Counted from the first letter of the stretch, positions 1 to 7,769 are shown. The stretch is DNA of 40,900 nt from DATBIO01 sp036556965 (GCA_036556965.1 DATBIO010000189.1:1-40900), one strand, 5' to 3'. Translations and numbers: made by a program. Notes: generated by a model not told the origin, from the sequence alone.

Positions 1-2
1 AG

Positions 3-746
3 GACGCCTTCGCCGGCCTCGTCACGCGCAACCACTTCGAGGTGATGGGCGTCGTCCCCGGCGCCACCGCCGCCCAGGTCAAGGAGGCGTACTTCCGCCT
101 GGCCAAGCGCTTCCATCCCGACGCCCACCACGACCGCTCCCTCACCGACCTGCGCAGCAAGCTGGAGGCGGTCTTCATCCGTCTGGGACAGGCGTACGAG
201 ACCCTCCGCAATCCGAGGACGCGCGGTCCGTACGAGGCGGGCGTGCTGGCGCGCATGCCGAAGCCGCCGGAGCCGCCGCCCGAGCCCGAGGCCCCGGCCC
301 CCGCCGCCGACCCCCTGGAGGACCTGCGTCGCGCCAAGATCGCCCTGCGCGATGCGGCCCTGCAGTTCGAAGCGGGGCACTATTGGGACGTGATCCAGCT
401 CCTGGAGGGGGCCCTCCCCGCGCTCAAGGGCGGCCACCGCGAGCAGGCGACGCTCCTCCTGGCGCGGGCGACCGAGAAGAACCCCAACTGGGTGAAGCGC
501 GCCGAGGAGCTGCTGCTGGAGCTGCTGCAAGAGCGGCCGCAGTCCCTGGAGGCCCACGTCGAGCTCGCGCGGATCTACCTGGGCCAGGGGCTGCGCGCAC
601 GCGCGGCCGCCACCTACCGCAAGATCCTCGAGCTGAGCCCCGGGCACGAGGAGGCCACCGGCTTCCTCGACACCGTCTCCCCCCAGGAGGCGGCGGCGCC
701 CGAGAAGGGCGGGGGGCTCCTGCGCCGGCTGTTCGGCCGCAGCTGA
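3..746 (+). CDS. DnaJ-domain / TPR protein, 5' end outside the window
   Basis: The reading frame is open from the first bases of the window, so the gene begins upstream. The visible part starts just before a J domain: a short lead-in ending NHFEVMGV, then the helix II-like VKEAYFRLAKRF and the HPD signature at residues 38-40 of the visible part, which in DnaJ proteins stimulates Hsp70 (DnaK) ATPase activity. A Pro/Glu/Ala-rich linker follows (visible residues ~81-103), then helical repeats of TPR type up to about residue 225. A GTG at 42 and ATG at 45 exist, but starting there would cut the J domain, so they are probably internal. Proteins of this build often carry a further N-terminal domain, which cannot be judged here. 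Role inferred: adaptor recruiting DnaK to a partner bound by the TPR part. Confidence 0.8.
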   Translation, partial: DAFAGLVTRNHFEVMGVVPGATAAQVKEAYFRLAKRFHPDAHHDRSLTDLRSKLEAVFIRLGQAYETLRNPRTRGPYEAGVLARMPKPPEPPPEPEAPAPAADPLEDLRRAKIALRDAALQFEAGHYWDVIQLLEGALPALKGGHREQATLLLARATEKNPNWVKRAEELLLELLQERPQSLEAHVELARIYLGQGLRARAAATYRKILELSPGHEEATGFLDTVSPQEAAAPEKGGGLLRRLFGRS

Positions 747-756
747 AAGGAACGCG

Positions 757-1569
757 ATGGGATCTGGATGGCTCCGGCGGTGGTCGATCGTCCTGACCCT
801 GGTCCCGGCACTGGCCTGGGGCGCCAACGAGGACGTCTACTACCTCCTCAACGGGGACCGCGTGTCCGGCCGCACGGTCTCGAAAGCGCGGCGCTCGATC
901 ACCGTGCAGACGCCCTTCGGGCGCCTGGCCATCCCGCGCGCGAACCTGCACAAGGTCATCAAGGCCGACGGCAGCGAGGAGGTGTTCAACCGGCTCCCCG
1001 ACCCGCCGGCCGTTCCCCCCGCCCGGAGCGCACCTCCGCCCGCGGCGGGGTTTCGCCGACCGGCCCGCGTCACCCTCATCGTGACGGGCCAGACCTTCTG
1101 GTACGCCTGGGATCCGAAGGAGAACGCCGACCCGCGCCTGCGCCTCGAGGTCACCATGGACGAGGAGCCGGCGGCCGTCTACCTGGACGGCGTGCTCGAC
1201 CCGGACATCAAGGGCGCCGTGGTGAACGCCTTCTCCTTCGCCGCCGACGACGTCACGGTGGAGGCGGCGCGCGGCATCGTCGCCCACGCGCCGGAGGCGC
1301 GCCCGGGACGGATCGCCCTCAAGCTCGACGTGCCCGGCTCGCCACCCGGCGAGCGCAAGGTGCGCCTGGCCTACCAGGTCAACAGCGGCACCGAGGAGGA
1401 GCCCGCCTGGAAGGACCTCGCCTCCTCGTCGGCCAGCGTGTTCGTGCGTCCGGGCGAGCCGGGCTTCCTGCAGATCCGCCAGGACCGGGGGCGCATGGAG
1501 TTCTCGGGCTTCCCCAGGCGCCGCATGAAGAACGTCGAGACCTTCAAGCTGGAGCTGTCCGCGGAGTAG
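757..1569 (+). CDS. secreted protein of unknown function with a small N-terminal beta domain
   Basis: This 270-residue protein starts with a Sec signal peptide (charged MGSGWLRR, hydrophobic core, cleavage likely near ALAWGA). Residues ~28-70 form a short beta unit with LLNGDRVSGRTV and TPFGRLAIPRANL, a pattern I know from secreted proteins where a 'GD.+.G.+' strand is followed by 'T..G.L.IPR'. A longer all-beta stretch follows (~105-270) that I cannot name. The start is supported by GAAAGG at 745-750 six bases before ATG. It lies 10 bases after the DnaJ/TPR gene and is probably cotranscribed with it. No catalytic motif is visible; an extracytoplasmic binding or structural role is a guess. 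Confidence 0.6.
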   Translation: MGSGWLRRWSIVLTLVPALAWGANEDVYYLLNGDRVSGRTVSKARRSITVQTPFGRLAIPRANLHKVIKADGSEEVFNRLPDPPAVPPARSAPPPAAGFRRPARVTLIVTGQTFWYAWDPKENADPRLRLEVTMDEEPAAVYLDGVLDPDIKGAVVNAFSFAADDVTVEAARGIVAHAPEARPGRIALKLDVPGSPPGERKVRLAYQVNSGTEEEPAWKDLASSSASVFVRPGEPGFLQIRQDRGRMEFSGFPRRRMKNVETFKLELSAE

Positions 1570-1570
1570 C

Positions 1571-1599
1571 TTGACACCCCTGCGGGGGGACCCTAGTCT
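1571..1599 (+). promoter_or_regulatory. sigma70-type promoter for a leaderless DUF4126 transcript
   Basis: TTGACA (1571-1576), a 17-base spacer and TAGTCT (1594-1599) fit a housekeeping promoter. The -10 ends six bases before ATG 1606, so transcription should begin at or next to the A of the start codon. No Shine-Dalgarno sequence precedes the ATG. Confidence 0.6.
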
Positions 1600-1605
1600 G
1601 CCTTC

Positions 1606-2196
1606 ATGCCCGCCCCGTGGACGGAGCTGCTGCCCGCGGTCGGCCTGGCCATCGGCCTCGCCGCCTGCGCGGGGCTGCGCGCGTGGCTGCCCCTGCTGCT
1701 GGCCGGCGGCCTGGCCCGCGTGGGCTGGCTCGACGTCGGTCCGTCCTTCGCCTTCATCGCGAGCGACCGCGCCCTGTTGATCTTCGGCGTGGCCACCGTG
1801 GTGGAGATCGCGGCGGACAAGGTCCCCGCCGTGGACCACGTCCTGGACGCCCTCTCCACCGTCCTGCGCCCCGCCGCCGCTTCGCTGCTGGCCGCTTCCG
1901 TCTTCGGGGACTTCACCGATCCCCTCACGGCCTGGGTGGCGGGGGTGGCCATAGGCGCTCCCACGGCCCTGGTGCCGCACGCGGCCAAGTCGCTGCTGCG
2001 GGCCGCCTCCAGCACCTTCACCCTCGGCCTGGCCAACCCGGTCATCAGCGTGCTCGAGGACCTGTTCGCCGTCGCCCTCTTCCTGGTGGCCGTGATCGTC
2101 CCCATCCTGGCCGCCGTGGGCGTGCTGGTGGTGGCGTTCCTGGTCCTGCGCCGCCTCGGTCGCCGCGCGCCCTCCGCCGCCGTCCCCGCCTCGTGA
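1606..2196 (+). CDS. DUF4126 family membrane protein
   Basis: This 196-residue, strongly hydrophobic protein has about five membrane segments. The signature of DUF4126 is visible: an N-terminal AACAGLRAWLPLLL segment, then VVEIAADKVPAVDHVLDAL, then LRPAAASLLAAS, and a C-terminal pair of hydrophobic segments around LFLVAVIVPILAAVGVLVV. The function of the family is not established; it is an inner-membrane protein. The start is fixed by the promoter ending six bases upstream and by the absence of any other start in the short gap after the previous stop. Its stop overlaps the start of the VWFA gene as GTGA, so the two are probably translated in a coupled way. Confidence 0.8.
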   Translation: MPAPWTELLPAVGLAIGLAACAGLRAWLPLLLAGGLARVGWLDVGPSFAFIASDRALLIFGVATVVEIAADKVPAVDHVLDALSTVLRPAAASLLAASVFGDFTDPLTAWVAGVAIGAPTALVPHAAKSLLRAASSTFTLGLANPVISVLEDLFAVALFLVAVIVPILAAVGVLVVAFLVLRRLGRRAPSAAVPAS

Positions 2197-3131
2197 CGCG
2201 CCCTGCCCTGGCCGCGCTGGCCGTGCTGGCCGCGGCCGCCGCCCCCGCGCAGTCCCCCTCGCCGCCGGCGCCCTTCACCCTCGAGGTGGACGTGGGCGTC
2301 GTCTCCATGACGGCGGTGGTGGAGGACAAGGACGGCCGTCCCATACGCGGCCTCGGCGCCAAGGACGTGGTGGTGCTGGAGGACGGCGTGCCCCAGGAGC
2401 TGACCTACTTCCGCGAGGCCAAGGGCGCCCAGGAGGACGTGCCGCTCTCCGTGGTGCTGGTCCTCGACGCGTCGGGCAGCATGCGCCAGAACGTGCACTT
2501 CATGCAGGAGGCGGCCATCACCTTCGTGCACAAGCTGCAGGAGGTGGACAAGGCGCTGGTGGTGGACTTCAACGAGGGCGTGCGCGGCAGCGCGGACTTC
2601 ACCGGCGACGCCGAGCGCCTGGAGCAGTTCGTGGACGCCATCCAGCCCTGGGGCGGCACCAGCCTGTACGACGCCATCCACTACGGGCTCTCCCGCATCC
2701 GGGACGAGCGGGGACGCAAGGCCATCATCGTCTTCTCGGACGGCGCCGACACCACCAGCACCCTGCAGGAGGACGAGGTCATCACCTTCGCGCGCGCGGC
2801 GGAGGCCACCATCTACACCATCGGCATCCGCGGCGACTCCGGCCTGGTGGCACGGAGCCCTCGCGGGTTCCTGCGCAAGGTGGCCAAGGAGACGGGCGGC
2901 CTCTTCTTCTTCCCGGAGAAGGTCGGGGAGCTGACGCGCATCTTCACCGAGATCTCGGACGAGCTGCACAACCACTACCTGCTCGGCTACTCGCCGCGCC
3001 GCAGCCCCGACAACCTCTGGCGCGACATCGAGATGCGGGTCCAGGGGCGCAAGGACGCCCAGGTCCGTGTGCGCAAGGGCTACTTCGCCACGCGGAAGAA
3101 GCAGCCGCGGCGGGCGCAGACCGCCCCCTGA
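2193..3131 (+). CDS. VWFA-related Acidobacterial-type secreted protein
   Basis: This 312-residue protein begins at GTG 2193, overlapping the upstream TGA. The N-terminus is a signal peptide (RPALAALAVLAAAAAPAQS). Residues ~28-80 form the beta domain usual in this family (VSMTAVVEDKDGRPI, then VLEDGVPQELTYF), followed by a von Willebrand A domain. The metal-ion-dependent adhesion site is intact: DASGS at 92-96, a Thr in GGTSLYDA, and an Asp in IVFSDGADTTS. The C-terminus (HNHYLLGYSP) is also typical. The family is expanded in Acidobacteriota and its members are secreted; ligands are unknown. Starting upstream of 2193 would run in the frame of a membrane protein coded in another frame, so the GTG is the sound choice. 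Confidence 0.9.
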   Translation: MTRPALAALAVLAAAAAPAQSPSPPAPFTLEVDVGVVSMTAVVEDKDGRPIRGLGAKDVVVLEDGVPQELTYFREAKGAQEDVPLSVVLVLDASGSMRQNVHFMQEAAITFVHKLQEVDKALVVDFNEGVRGSADFTGDAERLEQFVDAIQPWGGTSLYDAIHYGLSRIRDERGRKAIIVFSDGADTTSTLQEDEVITFARAAEATIYTIGIRGDSGLVARSPRGFLRKVAKETGGLFFFPEKVGELTRIFTEISDELHNHYLLGYSPRRSPDNLWRDIEMRVQGRKDAQVRVRKGYFATRKKQPRRAQTAP

Positions 3132-3135
3132 TCCG

Positions 3136-3561
3136 CTAGCCTCCCCCGTCGAGGCGGCCCAGGAGCGCCTCCACGGCCAGGCCGAAGGCCACGAACACGG
3201 CCGCGAACAGGCCCAGCACGAGGGCGGCGTGGCCGGTGAACCCCGCGAAGGCGCCGCGCGCGGCGGGCGGGGGCAGCGCGACCAGCAGCGCGAAGACGAG
3301 GGCGCCCAGGGCCGCTCCCCGGGCCACGGGCGGCAGGTGCACCCGCGGCCGCAGCCAGCCCCAGGCCGCGCCCGCGGCCACGCCCGTCAACAGCCCGAAG
3401 GCCACCACGTCCAGCGTTCCCCCCAGCGAGAAGCCGGTGGCCGCGCCCGCGCGCAGGGCGATGGCCCGCATCACGGCGCGGCCGCCGAGACCGAGGACGA
3501 GGGCGCCGGCCAGGGCGCCGGCCAGCCCGCCCCGCAGGAGGCGCCGCAGCCCGGAGCGCAT
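3136..3561 (-). CDS. small membrane protein of unknown function
   Basis: This 141-residue protein has four likely membrane helices (around residues 10-30, 48-68, 80-98 and 105-132) and a short basic N-terminus (MRSGLRRLLRG), which places it in the inner membrane. Glycine- and alanine-rich helices dominate and no known motif is visible. It ends four bases from the stop of the convergent VWFA gene and starts 35 bases downstream of the Nramp-like gene on the same strand, so it is probably cotranscribed with that transporter. A partner role for the transporter is inference only. Confidence 0.55.
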   Translation of the reverse strand: MRSGLRRLLRGGLAGALAGALVLGLGGRAVMRAIALRAGAATGFSLGGTLDVVAFGLLTGVAAGAAWGWLRPRVHLPPVARGAALGALVFALLVALPPPAARGAFAGFTGHAALVLGLFAAVFVAFGLAVEALLGRLDGGG

Positions 3562-3596
3562 TCAGGTCCGGCCGCGGGCGGCCGCGGGCCGAGGCC

Positions 3597-4796
3597 TCAT
3601 GGCAGGAGCCGCCCCAGCTCGCGCAGCGCGAGGACGCTCGCCACCACGCTGACGGCCCAGGCCATCCACCCCCCGACCTGCAGCGACCGCGGGTGGCGGT
3701 AGGCGCCCAGGAGATCGCGGCGGCGCGCGGCCACCAGCACGACCCCCAGCGTCACGGGCAGGATCAGGCCGTTGAGCCCCCCGGCGAGGACGAGGAGCCG
3801 CACCGGGCGCCCGAGGGCGAGGAAGAAGGCCAGGGAGACGGCCACGAAGGCCACCATCATCGCGCGGTGGTGCCGCTCCGCGGCCGCGGCCAGCGTGCGC
3901 ACGAACGAGACCGACGTGTACGACGCACCCACCACGGAGGTGACGGACGCCGCCCACAACACCACGCCGAACACGCGATATCCCCACTCTCCCGCTCCCC
4001 TGCGGAAGGCGGCCGCCGCGGGGTTGGCCGGGTCCAGCGCTCCCTGGCCGGTCACCACCCCGAGGACGGCCAGGAAGAGGATGACGCGCATGACGGCCGT
4101 CACCACGATCCCGGTGACGGCCGCGCGGTTCAGCCGGGGCACGTCCTCCGCGCCGCCGATGCCCGCGTCGATGAGGCGGTGCGCGCCGGCGAAGGTGATG
4201 TACCCGCCGACCGTCCCCCCTACCAGCGTCATCACGGGCAGGAAGTCCACGCGCGTGGGCCAGACCGCGCGCAGGAGGGCGGCGCCGTAGTCGGGGCCGG
4301 AGGAGACCATGACCACGGCGGTGAGCACGATCATCAGGCCGCCCATGGCCCGGGCGAACTGGTCCATGGCCGCGCCCGCGCGCGGCAGCAGGAAGAGGGC
4401 GACGGCGAGGACGGCGGAGAGGGCCGCGCCCGCGGCCACGGGCAGGCCGAAGACGGCCAGCCCGAGGCCGCAGCCGGCGAGGTTCCCCACGTTGAACACC
4501 AGCCCGCCCAGGGCCACCAGCCCCGCCACCGCCGGGCCCAGGCCGGGCAGGAGCGCGGAGGCCAGCTCCTGGCCCCGCATGCGCGCCACCCCCAGCACGC
4601 GCCAGACGTTGAGCTGCGCGGCCACGTCGATGGCCACGGAGGCCAGGATGGCGAAGGCGAAGTCCGCGCCCAGCGCCTCGGTGAATACGGTGGTCTGCGT
4701 CAGGAAGCCCGGGCCGATGGCCGAGGTGGCCATCAGGAAGGCCGCGCCCATGGCCGCTCCTCGCGCCGCCGGGGCCGGAGAGGACAGGGATGGCAT
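3597..4796 (-). CDS. Nramp-like transporter lacking the canonical metal-binding motifs
   Basis: This protein of up to 399 residues has about eleven membrane segments and the overall pattern of the Nramp/LeuT fold. In true Nramp metal transporters helix 1 carries DPGN and helix 6 carries MPH. Here the helix 1 position reads GPGFLTQ (residues 28-34) and the helix 6 region reads TFAGAHRLIDAG, so the residues that bind Mn or Fe are missing. It resembles the YcsG-like branch of the superfamily, whose substrate is not established. Two starts are possible. ATG 4796 lies nine bases after a TAAACT -10. ATG 4751 (MGAAFLMA) has GAGGAG five bases upstream and still precedes helix 1. Divergent from the FHA-phosphatase gene. 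Confidence 0.75.
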   Translation of the reverse strand: MPSLSSPAPAARGAAMGAAFLMATSAIGPGFLTQTTVFTEALGADFAFAILASVAIDVAAQLNVWRVLGVARMRGQELASALLPGLGPAVAGLVALGGLVFNVGNLAGCGLGLAVFGLPVAAGAALSAVLAVALFLLPRAGAAMDQFARAMGGLMIVLTAVVMVSSGPDYGAALLRAVWPTRVDFLPVMTLVGGTVGGYITFAGAHRLIDAGIGGAEDVPRLNRAAVTGIVVTAVMRVILFLAVLGVVTGQGALDPANPAAAAFRRGAGEWGYRVFGVVLWAASVTSVVGASYTSVSFVRTLAAAAERHHRAMMVAFVAVSLAFFLALGRPVRLLVLAGGLNGLILPVTLGVVLVAARRRDLLGAYRHPRSLQVGGWMAWAVSVVASVLALRELGRLLP

Positions 4797-4805
4797 GGGC
4801 GCCGG

Positions 4806-4838
4806 AGTTTAACCGGGCGCCGAGGGCCGGGCTAGAAT
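4806..4838. promoter_or_regulatory. divergent -10 elements between the transporter and the FHA phosphatase
   Basis: On the minus strand TAAACT (4811-4806) lies nine bases before ATG 4796. On the plus strand TTAACC (4809-4814), an 18-base spacer and TAGAAT (4833-4838) lie ten bases before ATG 4849. Both would give leaders of only a few bases. The plus-strand -35 overlaps the minus-strand -10, so the two may compete. Confidence 0.45.
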
Positions 4839-4848
4839 CGCGGCTTCC

Positions 4849-6498
4849 ATGGCGGAGCTGACGATCGCGGGCGGTGACGGCTCGAAGCAGCGCTATCCCC
4901 TGTCCAAGGAGACGGTGACGGTGGGACGGGCGCGGAGCAGCGACGTCTTCCTGCCCGACCAGTGGCTGTCGCGGCATCACGCGGAGATCCGGCGCCGCGG
5001 CGACGAGTTCTACCTGAGCGACCTGGCCAGCAAGAACGGCACCCTGCTCAACGGCGAGCGGGTGGGCGACGAGCGCCGGCTCCGCCACGGCGACGTCATC
5101 TCCCTGGGCGAGCACCACCTGACCTTCGTGCTGCGCCCGGACGAGGCGCGCACGGAGGAGGAGACGGACCTCCAGGGCACGCGGATGTTCTCGGCGCGCG
5201 ACCTCTCGGAGGTGCCGACACGGCCCGGCAGCGACGCCGAGGACCTGCGCCGGCAGAACCGCGTGCTTCTCGCCCTGAGCAACGCCGCCCGCGAGCTGCT
5301 CGCGCACCGGCCGCTCGAGGAGCTCTTCCACAAGGTCCTGACCCTGCTCTTCGAGGCGGTGCCCGCCCAGCGCGGGGCCATCCTGCTCCTGGAGGGCGAG
5401 CCGCCGGAGCCGGTGGTCAAGGCCACGGAGAGCCGGCAGGGCCCCCCCCTCACGCGCGTGAGCCGGTCCATCGCGCGCAAGGTGCTGGAGGAGCTGAAGA
5501 CCGTCCTCGTGCCCAACGTCTTCGAGGACGCCGGCCTGCGCACCCAGGACAGCATCCTGGCCACGGGCATCCGCACCGCCATGTGCGCGCCGCTGTGGTA
5601 CTCGGACAGCGAGAAGCAGCAGGACGCGGTGATCGGCCTCGTGTACATGGACGCGCTGCTCGGCGCCCACGACTTCAACGACGAGGACGCGCACATCGTC
5701 ACCGCCCTGGCCAACGTGGCCGCGGCCAAGATCGAGACGGCCCGCCTGCTCGAGGAGCGCCTGGAGAAGCGCCGCATGGAGCAGGAGATGCAGATGGCGG
5801 CCGAGATCCAGCGGGGGCTGCTGCCGGGAGCGGCGCCGGCAGTGCCGGGCTACGACCTGTGCGGCACCAACATCCCGTGCCGCACCGTGGGCGGCGACTA
5901 CTACGACTACGCGGTGGACGGGCAGGCCCTGCTGCTGGGGCTGGGGGACGTCTCCGGAAAGGGGACGGGCGCGGCCCTCATCATGACGGTGCTGCGGGCG
6001 GCCGTGCGCGGCAACTGGACGCGGAAGGACCCGCGCGAGGCCGTGGCCATCATCAACGACACGCTGTCGCAGAACATACCGCCCAACAAGTACGTGACGT
6101 TCTTCCTCGCCCGCCTGGACCTGCCCAGCGGACGCGTGCAGTACGTGAACGCCGGCCACAACCCCCCGATGCTCATCCGCGCGCAGGGGGTGGTGGAGGA
6201 GCTGGAGGAGGGAGGCACGGTGCTGGGCCTCTTCCAGGGCCAGGAGTACCGCACGGGCGAGGCGGAGCTGGGGAAGGGCGACCTCCTCGTCGTCTACTCC
6301 GACGGCGTGACCGAGACGTGGAACTCGCGGGACGAGGAGTTCGGCGAGAAGCGCCTGGCCGAGGTGCTGGTGCGGGCGCGCCAGGGGGACGCGGAGACGG
6401 TGCAGGCCACCATCCTGCGCGAGATGGAGGCCTTCGCCGCGGGGGTCAAGGCCGCCGACGACCGCACCCTGATCGTCCTCAAGCGCGCGGCCGACTGA
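4849..6498 (+). CDS. FHA-GAF-PP2C (SpoIIE/RsbU-type) protein phosphatase
   Basis: This 549-residue cytosolic protein has three domains. Residues ~1-100 are an FHA domain, with the phospho-threonine-binding elements GRARSSD, SRHHAEI and KNGT. Residues ~140-305 are a GAF sensor domain. After a short helical linker (RLEKRRMEQEMQMAAEIQ), residues ~318-545 are a PP2C/SpoIIE phosphatase with the metal-binding acids in VGGDYYD, GDVSGKG, YSDGVTE and ADDRTL. Such proteins dephosphorylate anti-sigma antagonists or other Ser/Thr-phosphorylated partners. The FHA domain suggests recruitment to Ser/Thr-kinase substrates, and three such kinases lie in this window. No output target is visible next to it. The gene is monocistronic and ends at a strong hairpin. 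Confidence 0.93.
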   Translation: MAELTIAGGDGSKQRYPLSKETVTVGRARSSDVFLPDQWLSRHHAEIRRRGDEFYLSDLASKNGTLLNGERVGDERRLRHGDVISLGEHHLTFVLRPDEARTEEETDLQGTRMFSARDLSEVPTRPGSDAEDLRRQNRVLLALSNAARELLAHRPLEELFHKVLTLLFEAVPAQRGAILLLEGEPPEPVVKATESRQGPPLTRVSRSIARKVLEELKTVLVPNVFEDAGLRTQDSILATGIRTAMCAPLWYSDSEKQQDAVIGLVYMDALLGAHDFNDEDAHIVTALANVAAAKIETARLLEERLEKRRMEQEMQMAAEIQRGLLPGAAPAVPGYDLCGTNIPCRTVGGDYYDYAVDGQALLLGLGDVSGKGTGAALIMTVLRAAVRGNWTRKDPREAVAIINDTLSQNIPPNKYVTFFLARLDLPSGRVQYVNAGHNPPMLIRAQGVVEELEEGGTVLGLFQGQEYRTGEAELGKGDLLVVYSDGVTETWNSRDEEFGEKRLAEVLVRARQGDAETVQATILREMEAFAAGVKAADDRTLIVLKRAAD

Positions 6499-6509
6499 GC
6501 GGCACGGCG

Positions 6510-6537
6510 AGGCGTGGCGGCTCGCGCCGCCACGCCT
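6510..6537. terminator. hairpin terminator between convergent genes
   Basis: GGCGTGGCGGC (6511-6521) pairs perfectly with GCCGCCACGCC (6526-6536) around a TCGC loop, and A6510 can pair with T6537. TTCC follows on the plus strand. It lies 12 bases after the phosphatase stop and just before the stop of the convergent lipoprotein gene, so it may serve both directions. Confidence 0.7.
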
Positions 6538-6553
6538 TCCTGACGCCCGGCAA

Positions 6554-7564
6554 CTAGATCAGGCCCGGCCGGCTCCTGGAATCGTCGTCGGCGTCGTCAT
6601 CGTCATCGTCATCGTCGTCGTCGTCATCGTCGTCATCGTCGTCGTCGAGCTTGATCCTCTCGGCGAGGATGCTGCCGTCCGACTGGCGCCGCCCTCTCAC
6701 CTCGACGCGGTCGCCGATGCGCAAGTCGGAGAGCGGGATCGACCGGCCGTGCCGCTCGATGCGCGTCCTGCCGTCCACGAGGACCCGGCGCCCGGCGACG
6801 CTCAGCTCGCTCGCGCCGATCGACTCGATCCGGCCTTCGAACCGCGTCTCGTCGCCGTCGTCGTCGTCGTCGTCATCCTCGAGCTTGATCTTCCGCGCGA
6901 GCACGCTGCCGTCCGCCAGCGGAACGCCTTCGACCTCCAGGAGGTCGCCCACGCGCAGGCTCGAGAGCGGAATCGACTGGTCCCGGCGCTCGATTCGCGT
7001 GTTGCCGTCGACGAGGACCCGGCGCCCGGCCACTCTCAGCTCGCTGGAGCCGATGGACTCGATGCGGCCCCTGAACTCGACCTCGTCGTCCGGGGATGGA
7101 GACGGAGAGGGGCCGGGCGACGGGGAAGGCGAGGACGATGGGGAGGGGGAGGGGGACGGGGAAGGGGACGACGAGACGAGGGTCACGCGCGAGCCGTTCA
7201 CGCGCACCGTGATGGTGAGGACCTGGCCGTCCCGGAGGCCGGACAGCTGCAGGTCGGCGTCCAGGCCCGGGGCCTCGAAGCGCAACGTCACCGTGCCACT
7301 GGGCACGCCGGTGAGGGTGAACTGGCCGGAGTCGTCGGTCACCGCCGACAGGCCCGTGCCCACGATGGTCACGCGGATGCCCCGGCTGGAGCCGAGGCCG
7401 GCCCCGGTACCCGACGAGGCGGAGGCCACGCCGTCGACGGTGCCGCGGATGACGGCGCCGCTGGGCGACGGCCCCGAGGGCGACGAGTCGGAGCCGGCGC
7501 AGGCCACGGAGACCGCGGCCAGCGCCGCGCAAGCGATGCGAACGAGAGCGCCTGGAGCCTTCAT
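6554..7564 (-). CDS. DUF5666-type lipoprotein with two tandem repeats and poly-Asp tails
   Basis: This 336-residue protein begins MKAPGALVRIACAALAAVSVAC; Cys22 is the likely lipidation site, with a loosely matching lipobox. Residues ~38-130 look like a carboxypeptidase-regulatory (CarboxypepD_reg) beta-sandwich. A Ser-Pro linker follows. Then come two copies of one unit, each beginning RIESIG.SEL..AGRRVLVDG and ending in an Asp run (seven residues after copy 1, then 18 after copy 2, broken by one Ala before three more). The units match DUF5666, a small beta domain of unknown role common in secreted bacterial proteins. The Asp runs could bind Ca or other cations (inference). ATG 7564 is chosen because it starts the signal peptide and has GAGGTCC upstream. 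Expression is probably influenced by the structured leader upstream. Confidence 0.8.
   Translation of the reverse strand: MKAPGALVRIACAALAAVSVACAGSDSSPSGPSPSGAVIRGTVDGVASASSGTGAGLGSSRGIRVTIVGTGLSAVTDDSGQFTLTGVPSGTVTLRFEAPGLDADLQLSGLRDGQVLTITVRVNGSRVTLVSSSPSPSPSPSPSSSPSPSPGPSPSPSPDDEVEFRGRIESIGSSELRVAGRRVLVDGNTRIERRDQSIPLSSLRVGDLLEVEGVPLADGSVLARKIKLEDDDDDDDGDETRFEGRIESIGASELSVAGRRVLVDGRTRIERHGRSIPLSDLRIGDRVEVRGRRQSDGSILAERIKLDDDDDDDDDDDDDDDDDDADDDSRSRPGLI
6581..6646 (-). repeat. trinucleotide tract coding for poly-aspartate
   Basis: Apart from one GGC and the flanking codons, this stretch is built only of GTC and ATC triplets on the plus strand, read as GAC and GAT on the minus strand. It codes the 18-residue Asp run (6593-6646) plus three more Asp. 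A shorter tract of the same kind lies near 6855-6878. The mixed GAC/GAT usage indicates that the amino acid is kept, and length changes by slippage would stay in frame. Confidence 0.9.
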
Positions 7565-7594
7565 GTCGTCAGGACCTCTTTTCTTTTTCTTCGT

Positions 7595-7649
7595 GCGGCG
7601 CGTCGCCGCGCCGCGGTGCCCGTGGCACCCGGCGGGACCCTCGTCCCGC
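7595..7649 (-). promoter_or_regulatory. three tandem hairpins in the lipoprotein leader
   Basis: Three perfect inverted repeats follow each other: GCGGCGCG/CGCGCCGC (7595-7602/7607-7614, 4-base loop), GGTGCC/GGCACC (7615-7620/7624-7629, 3-base loop) and GCGGGAC/GTCCCGC (7632-7638/7643-7649, 4-base loop). On the minus strand they lie just upstream of an A-rich stretch (AAGAAAAAGAAAAGAGG), the Shine-Dalgarno sequence and ATG 7564. I do not recognise a known riboswitch. A structured 5' leader or protein-binding site is likely. Confidence 0.5.
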
Positions 7650-7731
7650 AACGGTGACCCCGCTCTGCAATGGGCCCGCCAGCCGGCGACGTACTGACAG
7701 GCCAGGAGATGCGGGCCGTGCCTCGCCGCCT

Positions 7732-7769
7732 CGTCCGGGAGCCGGACGAGCCCGTCCGGCTCCCGGACG
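7732..7769. repeat. 17-bp perfect inverted repeat between divergent genes
   Basis: The arm at 7732-7748 is exactly complementary to 7753-7769, with a 4-base loop. Each arm is itself a small inverted repeat (CGTCCGG, three bases, CCGGACG), so both a long hairpin and a cruciform of two short ones are possible. It lies eight bases before the likely histidine kinase start. There is no T tract, so a terminator is unlikely; an operator or structured leader fits better. Confidence 0.7.

Noticed and set aside
424..1980. 518-codon minus-strand frame at the left end
   Set aside because: Antisense to three supported genes, with no recognisable motif.
3562..6159. 865-codon minus-strand frame across the transporter and phosphatase genes
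   Set aside because: It is antisense to the phosphatase and out of frame with the transporter; its residues are typical of GC-rich shadow frames.
6581..6646. Triplet tract as a phase-variation switch
   Set aside because: Triplet gain or loss stays in frame, so it cannot turn the gene on and off; only length could vary.
7595..7614. Intrinsic terminator at the GC hairpin near the T-rich stretch
   Set aside because: On the plus strand the T-rich run precedes the hairpin; on the minus strand A, not T, follows it.
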